Below the pieces are notes generated by a model. It saw nothing but the letters and a program-made list of their open reading frames with translations, ran no database searches and had not been told where the DNA came from. 64,000 nucleotides of DNA, from NCBI RefSeq assembly GCF_001654845.1, contig NZ_LXES01000038.1:1-64000 (forward strand), read 5' to 3'. This DNA is from Enterobacter soli ATCC BAA-2102. Lineage in GTDB: Bacteria; Pseudomonadota; Gammaproteobacteria; Enterobacterales; Enterobacteriaceae. Shown here piece by piece: positions 9,564-19,857 of the stretch (position 1 is its first letter; every line of letters begins with the position of its first letter). The position numbers and the translations under genes were made by a program.

Positions 9564-11102
9564 ATGGTTAAATTTGTTGCTCGTACATGGCTGTTAGCCG
9601 CGAGCGTGACGGCAGCCCTGGCCGCAGCCCCCGCGTTCGCTGCCAAAGATGTGGTTGTTGCGGTCGGCTCCAATTTCACGACCCTGGACCCCTATGACGC
9701 CAACGATACCTTGTCGCAGGCGGTTGCCAAATCCTTCTATCAGGGCCTTTTTGGCCTCGATAAAGAGATGAAGCTGAAAAACGTGCTGGCCGAAAGCTAC
9801 ACCGTATCGGACAACGGGCTGGTATATACCATTAAGCTTAAAAGCGGCGTGAAGTTCCAGGATGGCACCGATTTCAATGCTGAAGCCGTCAAAGTTAACC
9901 TCGATCGCGCCAGTAATCCGGAAAATAGCCTCAAACGCTATAACCTGTTTAAAACTATCGCCAGCACTGAGGTCGTTGATCCTTCAACGGTGAAAATCAC
10001 CCTGAAAGAGCCGTTCTCCGCGTTTATCAACATTCTGGCGCATCCGGCAACGGCGATGATCTCCCCGGCTGCGCTGAAAAAATACGGCAAAGAGATTGGC
10101 TTCCATCCTGTGGGTACCGGGCCGTATGAACTGGTCACCTGGAATCAGACCGATTTTGTGAAGGTGAAAAAATTCGACGGTTACTGGCAGAAGGGCTTAC
10201 CGAAGCTCGACACCATCACCTGGCGTCCTGTGGTTGATAACAATACCCGTGCAGCGATGCTGCAAACGGGCGAAGCGCAGTTTGCCTTCCCAATCCCTTA
10301 CGAGCAGGCGGCAATCCTTGCGAAAAACAGCAAGCTTGAGCTGGTGGCCAGCCCGTCTATCATGCAGCGCTACATCAGCATGAACGTCACGCAAAAACCG
10401 TTTGATAACCCGAAAGTGCGTGAAGCCATTAACTACGCGATTAACCGCCAGGCGCTGGTGAAAGTGGCGTTTGCCGGTTATGCAACCCCTGCAACCGGCG
10501 TGCTGCCGCCAGCCATTGCTTATTCGCAAAGCTACCAGCCGTGGCCGTACGATCCGGCCAAAGCGCGCGAGCTGCTGAAAGAAGCGGGTTATCCGAATGG
10601 CTTTAGCACTACGCTGTGGTCGTCGCATAATCACAGTACCGCGCAAAAAGTGTTGCAGTTCACCCAGCAGCAGCTGGCGCAGGTGGGGATCAAAGCGCAG
10701 GTCACGGCGATGGATGCCGGGCAGCGTGCCGCCGAAGTGGAAGGTAAAGGGCAGAAAGAGAGCGGTGTGAGAATGTTCTACACCGGCTGGACGGCATCAA
10801 CCGGCGAAGCAGACTGGGCGCTATCGCCGCTGTTTGCCTCACAGAACTGGCCGCCGACGCTATTTAACACCGCGTTCTACACTAATCCGCAGGTGGACAA
10901 AGACCTGGCGGATGCCCTGAAAACCACAAAACCAGAAGAGAAAGCTCGTCTCTACAAAGATGCTCAGGACGTTATCTGGAAAGAGTCTCCGTGGGTACCG
11001 CTGGTGGTGGAAAAACTGGTTTCGGCGCATAACAAAGCGCTGACCGGGTTCTACATCATGCCTGATACGGGCTTCAGTTTTGATGACGCTGATTTGAAAT
11101 AA
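9564..11102 (+). CDS. gsiB: Glutathione-binding periplasmic protein GsiB
   Basis: A 512-residue class-C solute-binding protein (SBP_bac_5 family). Residues 1-26 form a Sec signal peptide ending APAFA before AKDVV. The mature protein binds glutathione in the periplasm and hands it to GsiCD. The segment [17 protein letters not shown] is typical of the family. Strong Shine-Dalgarno sequence (GGAGAA) precedes the ATG. Third gene of the operon. Confidence 0.95.
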   Translation: MVKFVARTWLLAASVTAALAAAPAFAAKDVVVAVGSNFTTLDPYDANDTLSQAVAKSFYQGLFGLDKEMKLKNVLAESYTVSDNGLVYTIKLKSGVKFQDGTDFNAEAVKVNLDRASNPENSLKRYNLFKTIASTEVVDPSTVKITLKEPFSAFINILAHPATAMISPAALKKYGKEIGFHPVGTGPYELVTWNQTDFVKVKKFDGYWQKGLPKLDTITWRPVVDNNTRAAMLQTGEAQFAFPIPYEQAAILAKNSKLELVASPSIMQRYISMNVTQKPFDNPKVREAINYAINRQALVKVAFAGYATPATGVLPPAIAYSQSYQPWPYDPAKARELLKEAGYPNGFSTTLWSSHNHSTAQKVLQFTQQQLAQVGIKAQVTAMDAGQRAAEVEGKGQKESGVRMFYTGWTASTGEADWALSPLFASQNWPPTLFNTAFYTNPQVDKDLADALKTTKPEEKARLYKDAQDVIWKESPWVPLVVEKLVSAHNKALTGFYIMPDTGFSFDDADLK

Positions 11103-11149
11103 AAGACTCATTCCCGCAGGCGACGGCCTGTGGGATGAGAGGGAAAGGC

Positions 11150-12070
11150 ATGTTGAATTATGTATTTAAACGCCTGCTGGGGCTTATCCCGACGCTGCTG
11201 ATTGTGGCGGTGCTGGTGTTTTTGTTCGTCCATATGCTGCCGGGCGATCCGGCGCGGTTAATCGCCGGGCCAGAAGCGGATGCGTCAGTGATTGAGCTGG
11301 TACGCAAACAGCTGGGGCTCGATCAGCCGTTGTACAAGCAGTTCCTGCACTATATCGGCAACGTGTTGCAGGGCGATTTTGGCATGTCGATGGTGTCGCG
11401 CCGTCCGGTATCGGAAGAGATTGCCAGCCGCTTTATGCCGACGTTCTGGCTGACTATCGCCAGTATGACCTGGGCAGTGCTGTTTGGCCTGGTGGCCGGA
11501 ATTGTCGCGGCCGTGTGGCGCAACCGCTGGCCGGATAAACTGGGTATGGCGCTGGCCGTGACGGGGATCTCCTTCCCGGCGTTTGCCCTCGGGATGCTGC
11601 TGATGCAGGTCTTCTCCGTTGAGCTTGGCTGGCTGCCGACCGTTGGGGCGGATACCTGGAAACACTACATTCTGCCTTCGCTCACGCTGGGGGCTGCCGT
11701 GGCTGCGGTGATGGCGCGGTTTACGCGCGCGTCGTTTGTCGATGTGTTGAGCGAAGACTATATCCGCACCGCGCGGGCGAAAGGGGTGAGCGAGAAGTGG
11801 GTCATCCTCAAGCATGGTTTTCGTAATGCGATGATCCCGGTGGTCACGATGATGGGGCTTCAGTTCGGCTTTTTGCTGGGTGGCTCGATTGTGGTGGAAA
11901 AGGTATTCAACTGGCCAGGGCTAGGGCGCTTGCTGGTTGATTCCGTAGACATGCGCGACTACCCGGTTATTCAGGCAGAAGTGCTGCTGTTTTCGCTGGA
12001 GTTTATTCTTATCAACTTAGTGGTGGATGTGCTCTACGCCGCCATTAACCCGGCTATCAGGTATAAGTAA
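11150..12070 (+). CDS. gsiC: Glutathione transport permease GsiC
   Basis: A 306-residue inner-membrane permease of the DppB type with about six membrane segments. It carries the EAA-loop residues [20 protein letters not shown] that contact GsiA. The start at 11150 ([11 protein letters not shown]) matches the E. coli length; an ATG at 11135 lies five codons upstream. It is followed after one base by gsiD. It pairs with GsiD to form the membrane channel. Confidence 0.95.
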   Translation: MLNYVFKRLLGLIPTLLIVAVLVFLFVHMLPGDPARLIAGPEADASVIELVRKQLGLDQPLYKQFLHYIGNVLQGDFGMSMVSRRPVSEEIASRFMPTFWLTIASMTWAVLFGLVAGIVAAVWRNRWPDKLGMALAVTGISFPAFALGMLLMQVFSVELGWLPTVGADTWKHYILPSLTLGAAVAAVMARFTRASFVDVLSEDYIRTARAKGVSEKWVILKHGFRNAMIPVVTMMGLQFGFLLGGSIVVEKVFNWPGLGRLLVDSVDMRDYPVIQAEVLLFSLEFILINLVVDVLYAAINPAIRYK

Positions 12071-12071
12071 G

Positions 12072-12983
12072 ATGCGATTGTTGAACTGGCGTCGTCAGGC
12101 CGTTTTGAACGCCATGCCGGGGTTAAAGCCGGACCATATCAGAACCCCGTGGCTGGAGTTCTGGCGGCGATTTCGCCGCCAGCCAGTGGCCATGACGGCA
12201 GGGTTATTTGTATTGCTGCTGATTGTGGTGGCGATCCTCGCCCCGTGGATAGCCCCCTTTGATGCGGAAAACTACTTCGATTACGATCGCCTGAATGACG
12301 GGCCGTCGATGCTGCACTGGTTTGGCGTGGATTCGCTCGGGCGTGATATTTTTAGCCGCGTGCTGGTGGGGGCGCGTATCTCACTGGCGGCCGGGGTGTT
12401 TGCCGTGTTGATAGGCGCAGCCATCGGCACGGTGCTCGGTCTGCTGGCGGGGTACTACGAAGGCTGGTGGGACAGAGTCATCATGCGCATTTGCGATGTG
12501 TTATTCGCGTTTCCAGGCATCCTGCTGGCCATCGCCGTCGTGGCGATTATGGGGAGCGGTATGGCGAACGTGATTATCGCCGTCGCGGTCTTTTCTATCC
12601 CCGCGTTTGCCCGCCTGGTTCGCGGGAATACGCTGGTGCTTAAGCAGCAAACCTTCATTGAGTCGGCGCGCAGTATGGGGGCCAGCGATACCACCATTCT
12701 GTTCAGCCATATTCTACCGGGTACGGTGTCATCCATCGTGGTCTATTTCACGATGCGTATTGGCGTGTCAATTATCTCTGCGGCAAGCCTCTCGTTTTTG
12801 GGGCTAGGGGCGCAGCCGCCAACACCGGAATGGGGAGCAATGCTCAACGAGGCGAGGGCGGATATGGTAATAGCGCCGCACGTGGCGATATTCCCGAGTC
12901 TGGCGATTTTCCTGACCGTGCTGGCGTTTAACCTGCTGGGTGATGGGTTGCGCGATGCGCTGGATCCGCGGATTAAGGGGTAG
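12072..12983 (+). CDS. gsiD: Glutathione transport permease GsiD
   Basis: A 303-residue permease of the DppC type, partner of GsiC. The N-terminal cytosolic stretch of about 40 residues precedes the first membrane span, and the EAA loop ([20 protein letters not shown]) is present. The start at 12072 follows the gsiC stop codon by one base. Last gene of the operon. In E. coli K-12 it is followed by yliE and yliF; here REP-like repeats and then rimO follow instead. Confidence 0.95.
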   Translation: MRLLNWRRQAVLNAMPGLKPDHIRTPWLEFWRRFRRQPVAMTAGLFVLLLIVVAILAPWIAPFDAENYFDYDRLNDGPSMLHWFGVDSLGRDIFSRVLVGARISLAAGVFAVLIGAAIGTVLGLLAGYYEGWWDRVIMRICDVLFAFPGILLAIAVVAIMGSGMANVIIAVAVFSIPAFARLVRGNTLVLKQQTFIESARSMGASDTTILFSHILPGTVSSIVVYFTMRIGVSIISAASLSFLGLGAQPPTPEWGAMLNEARADMVIAPHVAIFPSLAIFLTVLAFNLLGDGLRDALDPRIKG

Positions 12984-13001
12984 GTTTTTGCGGGCACCGC
13001 A

Positions 13002-13094
13002 CCCCTCACCCCGGCCCTCTCCCCAAAGGGGCGAGGGTGAAAAACCGCACCGAGCAGTTCCCTCTCCCCTGTGGGGAGAGGGTTAGGGTGAGGG
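13002..13094. repeat. Pair of inverted REP-like palindromes at the gsiD-rimO junction
   Basis: Two copies of the CCCTCTCCC palindrome family in opposite orientation (13002-13037 and 13060-13094) fill most of the 125 bases between gsiD and rimO. The second copy runs into a ten-G tract at 13092-13101. The hairpins may end transcription from both convergent genes. This is the junction that carries yliE and yliF in E. coli K-12. Confidence 0.75.
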
Positions 13095-13108
13095 GGGGGG
13101 GAAGCTAA

Positions 13109-14434
13109 TTAAACCCGGCTACCCCACAGGTCATACTCGTCCGCGTTTTCGACTTTCACACGCACGATATCACCCGGTTTCACGTTGGTTTCACCGTTCA
13201 GGTATACCGCGCCGTCGATTTCCGGGGCGTCTGCCATGCTGCGGCCGATAGCACCTTCTTCGTCAACTTCATCGATAATGACCAGAACTTCGCGGCCCAC
13301 TTTTTCCTGCAAGCGTTCAGCAGAGATCTGCTGTTGCAGCTGCATAAAGCGGTTCCAGCGCTCTTCTTTCACTTCTTCCGGCACCTGATCGGCCAGTTCG
13401 TTTGCCGTCGCGCCTTCTACCGGGCTGTATTTGAAGCAGCCTACGCGGTCCAGACGCGCTTCTTTCAGGAAGTCGAGCAGCATCTGGAAATCTTCTTCCG
13501 TCTCACCCGGGAAGCCAACGATAAAGGTTGAACGCAGGGTCAGGTCCGGGCAGATTTCACGCCACTGTTTGATGCGCGCCAGCTGGCGGTCAACAGAGCC
13601 TGGGCGTTTCATCAGCTTAAGGATACGCGGGCTGGCATGCTGAAGCGGGATATCCAGGTATGGCAGGATCTTGCCTTCAGCCATCAGTGGGATCACGTCG
13701 TCAACGTGCGGGTAAGGGTAGACGTAGTGCAGACGCGTCCAGATCCCCAGTTTAGAAAGCTGTTCGCACAGGCCAACCATGCTGGTTTTCACCGGCTCGC
13801 CGTTGTGGAAGCCGGAACGGTGCTTCACGTCAACGCCGTAAGCAGAGGTATCCTGAGAGATCACCAGCAGCTCTTTCACGCCAGCATCGGCCAGACGCTT
13901 GGCTTCCGCCAGCACTTCGCCAATTGGGCGGCTCACCAGGTCACCACGCATAGACGGGATGATGCAGAAGGTGCAGCGATGGTTGCAGCCTTCAGAAATT
14001 TTCAGGTACGCATAGTGGCGCGGAGTCAGCTTTACACCCTGCTCTGGCACCAGGCTCAGGAACGGGTTGTGCTTTGGTTTTGGCACATAGTGGTGCACGT
14101 GCTCCAGCACTTGCTCGTAGCTGTGAGGGCCGGTGATCTCCAGCACTTTCGGGTGCACTTCGCGGATTTGATCCACTTTGGCGCCCAGACAGCCGGTCAC
14201 GATCACTTTGCCGTTTTCAGTCAGGGCTTCACCGATGGCTTCCAGAGACTCCTGAACCGCGCTGTCGATAAAACCACAGGTATTTACGATCACCATATCG
14301 GCGTTGTCGTAGCTTGGCACCACGTCATAGCCTTCGGTGCGAAGTTCGGTCAGGATACGTTCAGAATCCACCAGGTTTTTCGGGCAGCCCAGGGAGACGA
14401 AGCCGATTTTCGGCTGGTGCGTAACATTGCTCAT
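13109..14434 (-). CDS. rimO: Ribosomal protein uS12 methylthiotransferase RimO
   Basis: A 441-residue radical SAM enzyme that adds a methylthio group to the conserved aspartate of ribosomal protein S12. The N-terminal UPF0004 domain carries three cluster cysteines (GCPKN, NTCGF, TGCLG). The radical SAM motif is CNHRCTFC, and a TRAM domain ends the protein at [14 protein letters not shown] residues and [10 protein letters not shown]. It is monocistronic and divergent from bssR. Confidence 0.96.
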   Translation of the reverse strand: MSNVTHQPKIGFVSLGCPKNLVDSERILTELRTEGYDVVPSYDNADMVIVNTCGFIDSAVQESLEAIGEALTENGKVIVTGCLGAKVDQIREVHPKVLEITGPHSYEQVLEHVHHYVPKPKHNPFLSLVPEQGVKLTPRHYAYLKISEGCNHRCTFCIIPSMRGDLVSRPIGEVLAEAKRLADAGVKELLVISQDTSAYGVDVKHRSGFHNGEPVKTSMVGLCEQLSKLGIWTRLHYVYPYPHVDDVIPLMAEGKILPYLDIPLQHASPRILKLMKRPGSVDRQLARIKQWREICPDLTLRSTFIVGFPGETEEDFQMLLDFLKEARLDRVGCFKYSPVEGATANELADQVPEEVKEERWNRFMQLQQQISAERLQEKVGREVLVIIDEVDEEGAIGRSMADAPEIDGAVYLNGETNVKPGDIVRVKVENADEYDLWGSRV

Positions 14435-14650
14435 AGGTTAAAAATTCATCAATTATGGAGTTATCAGGGCGGGATTTTACAGCGTTCCGCGGGGGATTTA
14501 TACACTCTTTGCAAGCGGGGTGCGTCGGTCAAAAGTTGTAACATTGTAAATGATGTTAATCAGTTATGTTTTATTGATCTGAGGCAGTAAATTGTACAAA
14601 AAATGTACTTATTCTGAAGGTGCACAAAGGCTGACAGAGGAGGAAATAGC

Positions 14651-15034
14651 ATGTCCGTTGACAGACTGAAACGCGATCTGCTGAACAAGCTGATCAACGC
14701 CCGAATCGATCTTGCGGCATACCTGCAACTGAGGAAGGCGAAAGGGTATATGTCAGTCAGCGAAAGCGAACATCTGCGTGATAATTTCTTTGAACTTTGC
14801 AACTTCATGCGTGAAAAAGCACCCATTCTGAAAGCGGAGTACGCTGAAAGTGAGCTGTTGGCTCTGCGTCGTGCCGCCGAGGTGCTCTCCATCGCAGGGG
14901 TATGTCTGATGACCGGACACCATGACTGCCCAACGTTTATTGCCGTCAACGCGGAGAAGCTCGAACACTGCCTGACTACGATCTCTCTTTGCATCATGTG
15001 CCTGAACGAGCACGCCCAGCTCGAACAGCACTAA
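14651..15034 (+). CDS. bssR: Biofilm formation regulator BssR (YliH)
   Basis: A 127-residue small protein matching E. coli BssR, which affects biofilm formation and indole/AI-2 signalling by an unclear mechanism. The segments LAAYLQLRKAKGYMSVSES and VCLMTGHHDCPTF are conserved with E. coli. No DNA-binding motif is evident. A good Shine-Dalgarno sequence (GGAGG) precedes ATG. It is monocistronic and divergent from rimO. Confidence 0.9.
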   Translation: MSVDRLKRDLLNKLINARIDLAAYLQLRKAKGYMSVSESEHLRDNFFELCNFMREKAPILKAEYAESELLALRRAAEVLSIAGVCLMTGHHDCPTFIAVNAEKLEHCLTTISLCIMCLNEHAQLEQH

Positions 15035-15039
15035 GCCCT

Positions 15040-15057
15040 GGGGGAGGCAACTCCCCC
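15040..15057 (+). terminator. Hairpin after bssR
   Basis: GGGGGAG, GCAA loop, CTCCCCC lies five bases after the bssR stop. No T tract follows immediately, so termination may be partial. Confidence 0.5.
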
Positions 15058-15141
15058 ATCTGATTAAGCTTTTGTAAAAGTGATAACGCGCGCGGGCTGA
15101 GTAGCTAACCTTTATGCCATCTGCTGATAAAGGAGCGCGTT

Positions 15142-16260
15142 ATGCATCGATCCTCGCTGATTTTCCTGCCTGCATTGTTATTTCCCGTTTCTCTGCTTGC
15201 CGCACCCGATGCGGTGAAGGTCGAAGTGTTGCAAAACAGGCTCGATCACCCCTGGTCGCTGGCATTTTTACCTGACAACAATGGCCTGCTGGTGACCTTA
15301 CGTGGCGGCCAGCTCAGGCACTGGCAGGCGGGGAAGGGGCTTTCCGATCCGATTATTGGCGTCCCTAAGGTGTGGGCGAGTGGGCAAGGTGGCTTGCTGG
15401 ATGCGGTGCTGGCACCTGATTTCGCGCAATCGCGGCGGGTCTGGCTAAGCTATGCCGAGGTGGGCCATGACGGGAAAGCAGGTACCGCGGTGGGGTATGG
15501 CCGCCTGAGCGATGATGTATCGCGGATTGAAGGGTTCCAGGTGGTATTCCGTCAGATGCCAAAACTCTCGACGGGGAATCATTTCGGTGGACGGCTGGTG
15601 TTCGACGGCAAGGGATATCTGTTTATTGGCCTTGGCGAAAACAATCAGCGCCCGACCGCGCAGGAACTGGACAAGCTTCAGGGGAAAGTGGTGCGTCTGA
15701 CCCAGGACGGGAAAGTCCCGCCAGATAATCCATTTGTGAATACCCCCGGTGCGCGGCCTGAAATCTGGTCTTACGGCATTCGTAACCCGCAGGGCATGGC
15801 GATGAATCCCTGGAGCAACACGCTGTGGCTTAATGAACATGGCCCGCGCGGCGGAGATGAAATCAATATCCCGGAAAAAGGGAAAAACTACGGCTGGCCG
15901 CTGGCGACATACGGTATCAACTACAGCGGCCTGAAGATCCCGGAATCACAAGGCGAACAGGTTAAAGGCACCGAGCCACCGTTGTTTTACTGGAAAGTTT
16001 CTCCCGCCGTGAGTGGGATGGCATTCTACAACAGCGATGTATACCCGCAGTGGAAGAACAAGCTGTTTATTGGTGCGTTAAAGGAAAAGGCGGTGATTGT
16101 GCTGAGCGTTAAAGGCAATAGCGTGACCGAGGATGGTCGCATTCTGGAGGACAGAGGGCAGCGTATTCGCGATGTCCGCGTGGGGCCAGACGGGGCGCTG
16201 TATGTTCTGACGGACGAATCGGACGGGCAACTGCTGAAAGTCAGCCCGTCCGGGGGATAA
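15142..16260 (+). CDS. yliI: PQQ-dependent aldose sugar dehydrogenase YliI
   Basis: A 372-residue periplasmic six-bladed beta-propeller of the soluble glucose/sorbosone dehydrogenase family. Residues 1-20 are a signal peptide ending SLLA. Family motifs are seen: LDHPWSLAFLPD, STGNHFGGRL, SYGIRNPQGMA, NEHGPRGGDEIN (calcium and PQQ site) and a closing VGPDGALYVLTDES. In E. coli the enzyme oxidises aldoses when PQQ is supplied. The gene ends exactly one base before convergent gstB. Confidence 0.93.
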   Translation: MHRSSLIFLPALLFPVSLLAAPDAVKVEVLQNRLDHPWSLAFLPDNNGLLVTLRGGQLRHWQAGKGLSDPIIGVPKVWASGQGGLLDAVLAPDFAQSRRVWLSYAEVGHDGKAGTAVGYGRLSDDVSRIEGFQVVFRQMPKLSTGNHFGGRLVFDGKGYLFIGLGENNQRPTAQELDKLQGKVVRLTQDGKVPPDNPFVNTPGARPEIWSYGIRNPQGMAMNPWSNTLWLNEHGPRGGDEINIPEKGKNYGWPLATYGINYSGLKIPESQGEQVKGTEPPLFYWKVSPAVSGMAFYNSDVYPQWKNKLFIGALKEKAVIVLSVKGNSVTEDGRILEDRGQRIRDVRVGPDGALYVLTDESDGQLLKVSPSGG

Positions 16261-16887
16261 TCAGGTGACTGGCGTCATGACTGCATGTTGGTAGGCCGGG
16301 CGTTCGCTGAGCTGTTTGATCCAGCGTTCAAGGTGAGGACGTGGCGTCCACTTCAGCCCCATGTTGGTCAGATTCCAGACAAAGGGTGCCACGGCAATAT
16401 CGCCCACGCCGAACGCGTCACCCGAGAACCATTTATGTTTCGCCAGTTCATCGTCCATTAACGCAAACAGCGTTTCACAGGCGTCCTGCGCGGCGTGAAT
16501 GGCCGGGTAATCTCGTTCTGCTTCCGGGGTTCTGATAAGCCCCATCAGGATAACCCGGTGAGTTGGAGAGAGCGTCTGGTTTGCCCAGTCCATCCATTTT
16601 TCACCCTGGGCGCGTTTTGCCGGGCTTTCCACCCACAGGCGGCTCTGACCGTACTGGGCGGCAAGGTAACGCACGATGGTATTGGATTCCCAGAGCGTAA
16701 GGTCCGTTTCATCATCACGCAGCAGTGGCACCAGGCCGTTCGGGTTCATGGCCAGGTATTCGGCCTCTTTGTTCACCCCATACTGCAAACCCGCCATAAT
16801 CTGCTTAAACGGTAAATCCAGCTCTTCCAGCGTCCAGAGGACTTTCTTAACGTTGGTTGAGTTGTTCCTGCCCCACAGCGTAATCAT
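16261..16887 (-). CDS. gstB: Glutathione S-transferase GstB
   Basis: A 208-residue cytosolic glutathione transferase: N-terminal thioredoxin fold ([20 protein letters not shown]) with the glutathione-binding ESNTIVRYL segment, then a helical C-terminal domain containing [11 protein letters not shown]. coli GstB acts on bromoacetate and related halides. The start at 16887 gives the E. coli length; the upstream in-frame ATG at 16965 adds an unsupported 26 residues. The stop codon abuts that of yliI. Confidence 0.93.
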   Translation of the reverse strand: MITLWGRNNSTNVKKVLWTLEELDLPFKQIMAGLQYGVNKEAEYLAMNPNGLVPLLRDDETDLTLWESNTIVRYLAAQYGQSRLWVESPAKRAQGEKWMDWANQTLSPTHRVILMGLIRTPEAERDYPAIHAAQDACETLFALMDDELAKHKWFSGDAFGVGDIAVAPFVWNLTNMGLKWTPRPHLERWIKQLSERPAYQHAVMTPVT

Positions 16888-17144
16888 ATTAACTCCCGAA
16901 ATAGTCAAACAACCTGAGATGTGAATCAGAGCCAGCAATTCGACATGGTGAGATAAACCTAACAATTACGCAACAGAAGACAAAAAAATCGCGCTGATCA
17001 AAGCGTATCTGGATGTTATTGCATAAACTTTAAAAACTTTACCTGGTTTAGGTTTCTTTAACAGATTTAGTGCGCTATTACTCATCGCTTCTTGCGACAC
17101 GGTGATGTGACGTAATTTTTTGAATGGACACTCGGGTGGCATTT

Positions 17145-18347
17145 ATGACGCAAAAAACTTCTTCTCTGCGCAGCCTGGCGGCAGGCTCTGCGCTTCTTTT
17201 TCTTTTTGCACCGACACTCTACGCAGCTGAACAGGCGGCTCCTGAAGCCCCGCCGGTTGATGCGCGTGCCTGGATCCTGATGGATTACGCCAGCGGTAAA
17301 GTGCTGGCAGAAGGCAACGCTGACGAGCAGCTTGACCCGGCCAGCCTGACCAAAATCATGACCAGCTACGTGGTCGGCCAGGCGTTAAAGGCCGGTAAGA
17401 TCAAACTGGAAGATATGGTTACCATCGGGAAAGATGCCTGGGCGACCGGTAACCCCGCGCTGCGTGGCTCTTCGGTGATGTTCCTGAAGCCTGGCGATCA
17501 GGTTTCAGTCTCAGATTTAAATAAAGGGGTGATTATTCAGTCAGGTAACGATGCCTGTATCGCCCTGGCAGATTATGTAGCGGGCAGTCAGGACTCCTTC
17601 ATCGGCCTGATGAACGGCTATGCCCAGAAGCTCGGACTGAGCAATACCACCTTTAAAACCGTGCACGGCCTTGATGCGCCGGGCCAGTTCAGTACTGCGC
17701 GTGACATGGCGTTGTTAGGGAAAGCGCTTATCCACGACGTGCCGGACGAATACGCCATCCATAAAGAAAAAGAGTTTACCTTCAATAAGATCCGTCAGCC
17801 GAACCGCAACCGCCTGCTGTGGAGCAGCAACGTGAACGTTGATGGAATGAAGACCGGGACAACGGCTGGCGCGGGTTACAACCTTGTCGCTTCTGCGACT
17901 CAGGGCGATATGCGCCTGATTTCAGTGGTGCTGGGTACCAAAACCGACCGTATTCGCTTTAACGAATCGGAAAAACTGCTGACCTGGGGCTTCCGTTTCT
18001 TCGAAACCGTCACGCCGATTAAGCCTGATGCCACCTTCATTAGCCAGCGCGTCTGGTTTGGTGACAAGAGCGAGGTCAATCTGGGCGCAGGTGAAGGCGG
18101 CTCGGTAACCATTCCGCGTGGCCAGCTGAAAAACCTGAAAGCCAGCTATACCCTGACCGACAGCCAGCTCACTGCACCGTTGAAAAAAGGCCAGGTGGTC
18201 GGGACGATTGATTTCCAGCTTAATGGCAAATCGATTGAACAGCGTCCGTTGATTGTGATGGAAGCGGTAGAAGAGGGCGGGTTCTTTAGCCGGATGTGGG
18301 ACTTCGTGATGATGAAATTCCACGGCTGGTTTGGTAGCTGGTTCTGA
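17145..18347 (+). CDS. dacC: D-alanyl-D-alanine carboxypeptidase DacC (PBP6)
   Basis: A 400-residue low-molecular-mass penicillin-binding protein that trims the terminal D-Ala of peptidoglycan pentapeptides. A signal peptide of about 27 residues ends TLYA. Active-site motifs are complete: SxxK at Ser67-Lys70 (SLTK), SGN in QSGNDA, and KTG in MKTGTTAG. The C-terminal amphipathic helix ([18 protein letters not shown]) anchors it to the inner membrane's outer face. The start at 17145 matches E. coli; an ATG at 17124 is in frame but less likely. Confidence 0.96.
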   Translation: MTQKTSSLRSLAAGSALLFLFAPTLYAAEQAAPEAPPVDARAWILMDYASGKVLAEGNADEQLDPASLTKIMTSYVVGQALKAGKIKLEDMVTIGKDAWATGNPALRGSSVMFLKPGDQVSVSDLNKGVIIQSGNDACIALADYVAGSQDSFIGLMNGYAQKLGLSNTTFKTVHGLDAPGQFSTARDMALLGKALIHDVPDEYAIHKEKEFTFNKIRQPNRNRLLWSSNVNVDGMKTGTTAGAGYNLVASATQGDMRLISVVLGTKTDRIRFNESEKLLTWGFRFFETVTPIKPDATFISQRVWFGDKSEVNLGAGEGGSVTIPRGQLKNLKASYTLTDSQLTAPLKKGQVVGTIDFQLNGKSIEQRPLIVMEAVEEGGFFSRMWDFVMMKFHGWFGSWF

Positions 18348-18354
18348 TTTTTTT

Positions 18355-18386
18355 GCCGGGTGGCGGCGTCGCCTTACCCGGCCTAC
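18355..18386. repeat. REP element (GCCGGGTGGCGGC type)
   Basis: GCCGGGT...ACCCGGC palindrome with the classical enterobacterial REP tail CCTAC, eight bases past the dacC stop, preceded by a run of Ts. A shortened CCCTTTCGC-type palindrome follows at 18395-18415. Both lie between convergent dacC and deoR. Confidence 0.8.
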
Positions 18387-18415
18387 ACTCTTAGCCCTTT
18401 CGCTGTGGGAGAGGG

Positions 18416-19174
18416 CTAATACATCAACTTAATCTGCTGCGCCTTCGCGTGGGCGACCAGCTCATCATCCGGGCGACAATCGCTTGCGATCGCATCAAAG
18501 CGTGCCAGCTCGCCCATTCGTGCTGAACGAACCTTGCCAAACTTACTGTGATCAACCACAAGGACATGATACTGGGCCGCGTTTAACGCCCAGTGCTTCA
18601 CCGGTAACTCTTCCAGGTTAAAACAGGTTGCCCCCTGCTGCACATTGACCCCGGCCGCGGAATAAAAGGCGATATCCGGGCACAGGTTGCTGAGCGTGTC
18701 CTGGAGATTAAGCGGCTTGAAGATAGCGTTGCTGGCGTGGAACTCACCGCCGCAGAGAATCACCCGGCACTCGGGTTTTTCCTGCAAGGCAAGGAAGGTG
18801 TTCAGCGAATAGCAAACGGCAGTAAAAGGCAGGCTGCTGTCGATGGCTTCGATTATCCACGGGGTTGTCGTCCCGCAATCAAAGAATAACGTCTGATGCG
18901 GCTGTACCAGAGAGGCGGCCTGCCTCGCGGCTTTGCGCTTTTCTTCAACCAGACGTGTTTTCTGGTCGCTTATCAGATAATGGCTGGCGCTGCGGGGCTC
19001 AAGAACAATATACCCACCCAGCAGCACGACGGGCGCGCTGTCGCTGTTCAGGTCACGACGAATGGTCATCTCAGAAACGCCAAGCAGGTTTGCGGCTTCT
19101 TTGAGATGCAGCTTATCACTGCGCTTCAGCGCCTGAAGCAGCTGAGCAATACGGTCATCGCGACGTGTTTCCAT
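18416..19174 (-). CDS. deoR: Deoxyribonucleoside operon repressor DeoR
   Basis: A 252-residue founding member of the DeoR family. The N-terminal winged helix (LKEAANLLGVSEMTIRRDL) binds DNA and the C-terminal sugar-phosphate domain (DCGTTTPWIIEAI, VVDHSKFGKV) senses deoxyribose-5-phosphate. It represses deoCABD, nupG and related genes in E. coli. The start at 19174 (METRRDDR) matches the E. coli length; an in-frame ATG at 19207 is upstream but overlaps the ybjG terminator stem. It is monocistronic on the minus strand. Confidence 0.95.
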   Translation of the reverse strand: METRRDDRIAQLLQALKRSDKLHLKEAANLLGVSEMTIRRDLNSDSAPVVLLGGYIVLEPRSASHYLISDQKTRLVEEKRKAARQAASLVQPHQTLFFDCGTTTPWIIEAIDSSLPFTAVCYSLNTFLALQEKPECRVILCGGEFHASNAIFKPLNLQDTLSNLCPDIAFYSAAGVNVQQGATCFNLEELPVKHWALNAAQYHVLVVDHSKFGKVRSARMGELARFDAIASDCRPDDELVAHAKAQQIKLMY

Positions 19175-19184
19175 AGTTCCTCGG

Positions 19185-19220
19185 GGTAAAAAAGTGAGCC
19201 CCCGCATGGCGGGGGCTCAA
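19185..19220 (-). terminator. Intrinsic terminator of ybjG operon
   Basis: The stem TGAGCCCCCGC...GCGGGGGCTCA (19195-19219) is followed on the minus strand by six Ts (plus-strand A tract 19188-19193). It separates the PAP2-ybjG operon from deoR, whose start codon lies 11 bases beyond. Confidence 0.85.
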
Positions 19221-19241
19221 GTGTAACCTGTTGGACTGGGG

Positions 19242-19850
19242 TTAGTCACGCACCCAGCCCTTGCGGATTGGGATGGCAAAGAGCGTGCGATAAAGATGCG
19301 ACAGCCCGTTGTAAAGCGCCTGACCAAACAGACTCCACATGATCGCCGCACTCACGCAGCCAATCAATCCGACGAGGAAACCGCCCACCATATCCAGCGG
19401 CCAGTGCACGCCAAGATAGATGCGCGACCAGGCGATAGCCACGGCAACAACCATCAGTAGTGCACCAGACCAGACGCGGTGCCAGAACAGGAACGCCAGC
19501 GCAAAGGTAAAGATCACCGTCCCGTGATCGCTCGGGAAGGAGTCATCCGGCGCGTGGTGCAGGAAGGTATAACCCACATGATCAACAAAAGGACGATCGT
19601 GAGGAAAAATATGCCCCAGCACAAAGCTTGCCAGCACGCTCACTGCAAGCGCCATGGCAACTTTAATCACCAGCTGGCGCTGGGAGTTGACCTGGCTGCG
19701 CGGCCCCCACAGCCAAAGGATCGCAGCAAGCAGAGGAACAATGCTAATCAGATCCTTTGCAAAAAAAGTGGCGATATCGATAGACCACTCCGGGGAAGCC
19801 GGTGTGGCGTTGATCAGATAAAACAGCCCGTAATTCATATGTTCTAACAT
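19242..19850 (-). CDS. ybjG: Undecaprenyl-diphosphate phosphatase YbjG
   Basis: A 202-residue PAP2-family membrane phosphatase that recycles undecaprenyl pyrophosphate for wall synthesis. The three catalytic motifs are present: HDRPFVDHVGY, FPSDHGTVIF (PSDH variant) and WSRIYLGVHWPLDMVGG. About five membrane segments are predicted. The start at 19850 (MLEHMNYG) corresponds to E. coli. It follows another PAP2 gene by 7 bases in the same operon, which is preceded by a PmrA/BasR-type box. E. coli ybjG is controlled by BasR. Confidence 0.93.
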   Translation of the reverse strand: MLEHMNYGLFYLINATPASPEWSIDIATFFAKDLISIVPLLAAILWLWGPRSQVNSQRQLVIKVAMALAVSVLASFVLGHIFPHDRPFVDHVGYTFLHHAPDDSFPSDHGTVIFTFALAFLFWHRVWSGALLMVVAVAIAWSRIYLGVHWPLDMVGGFLVGLIGCVSAAIMWSLFGQALYNGLSHLYRTLFAIPIRKGWVRD

Positions 19851-19857
19851 AGTGTCG

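Noticed and set aside
13637..14590. 317-codon plus-strand reading opposite rimO
   Set aside because: Antisense to a complete RimO with intact cluster motifs; no recognisable domain.
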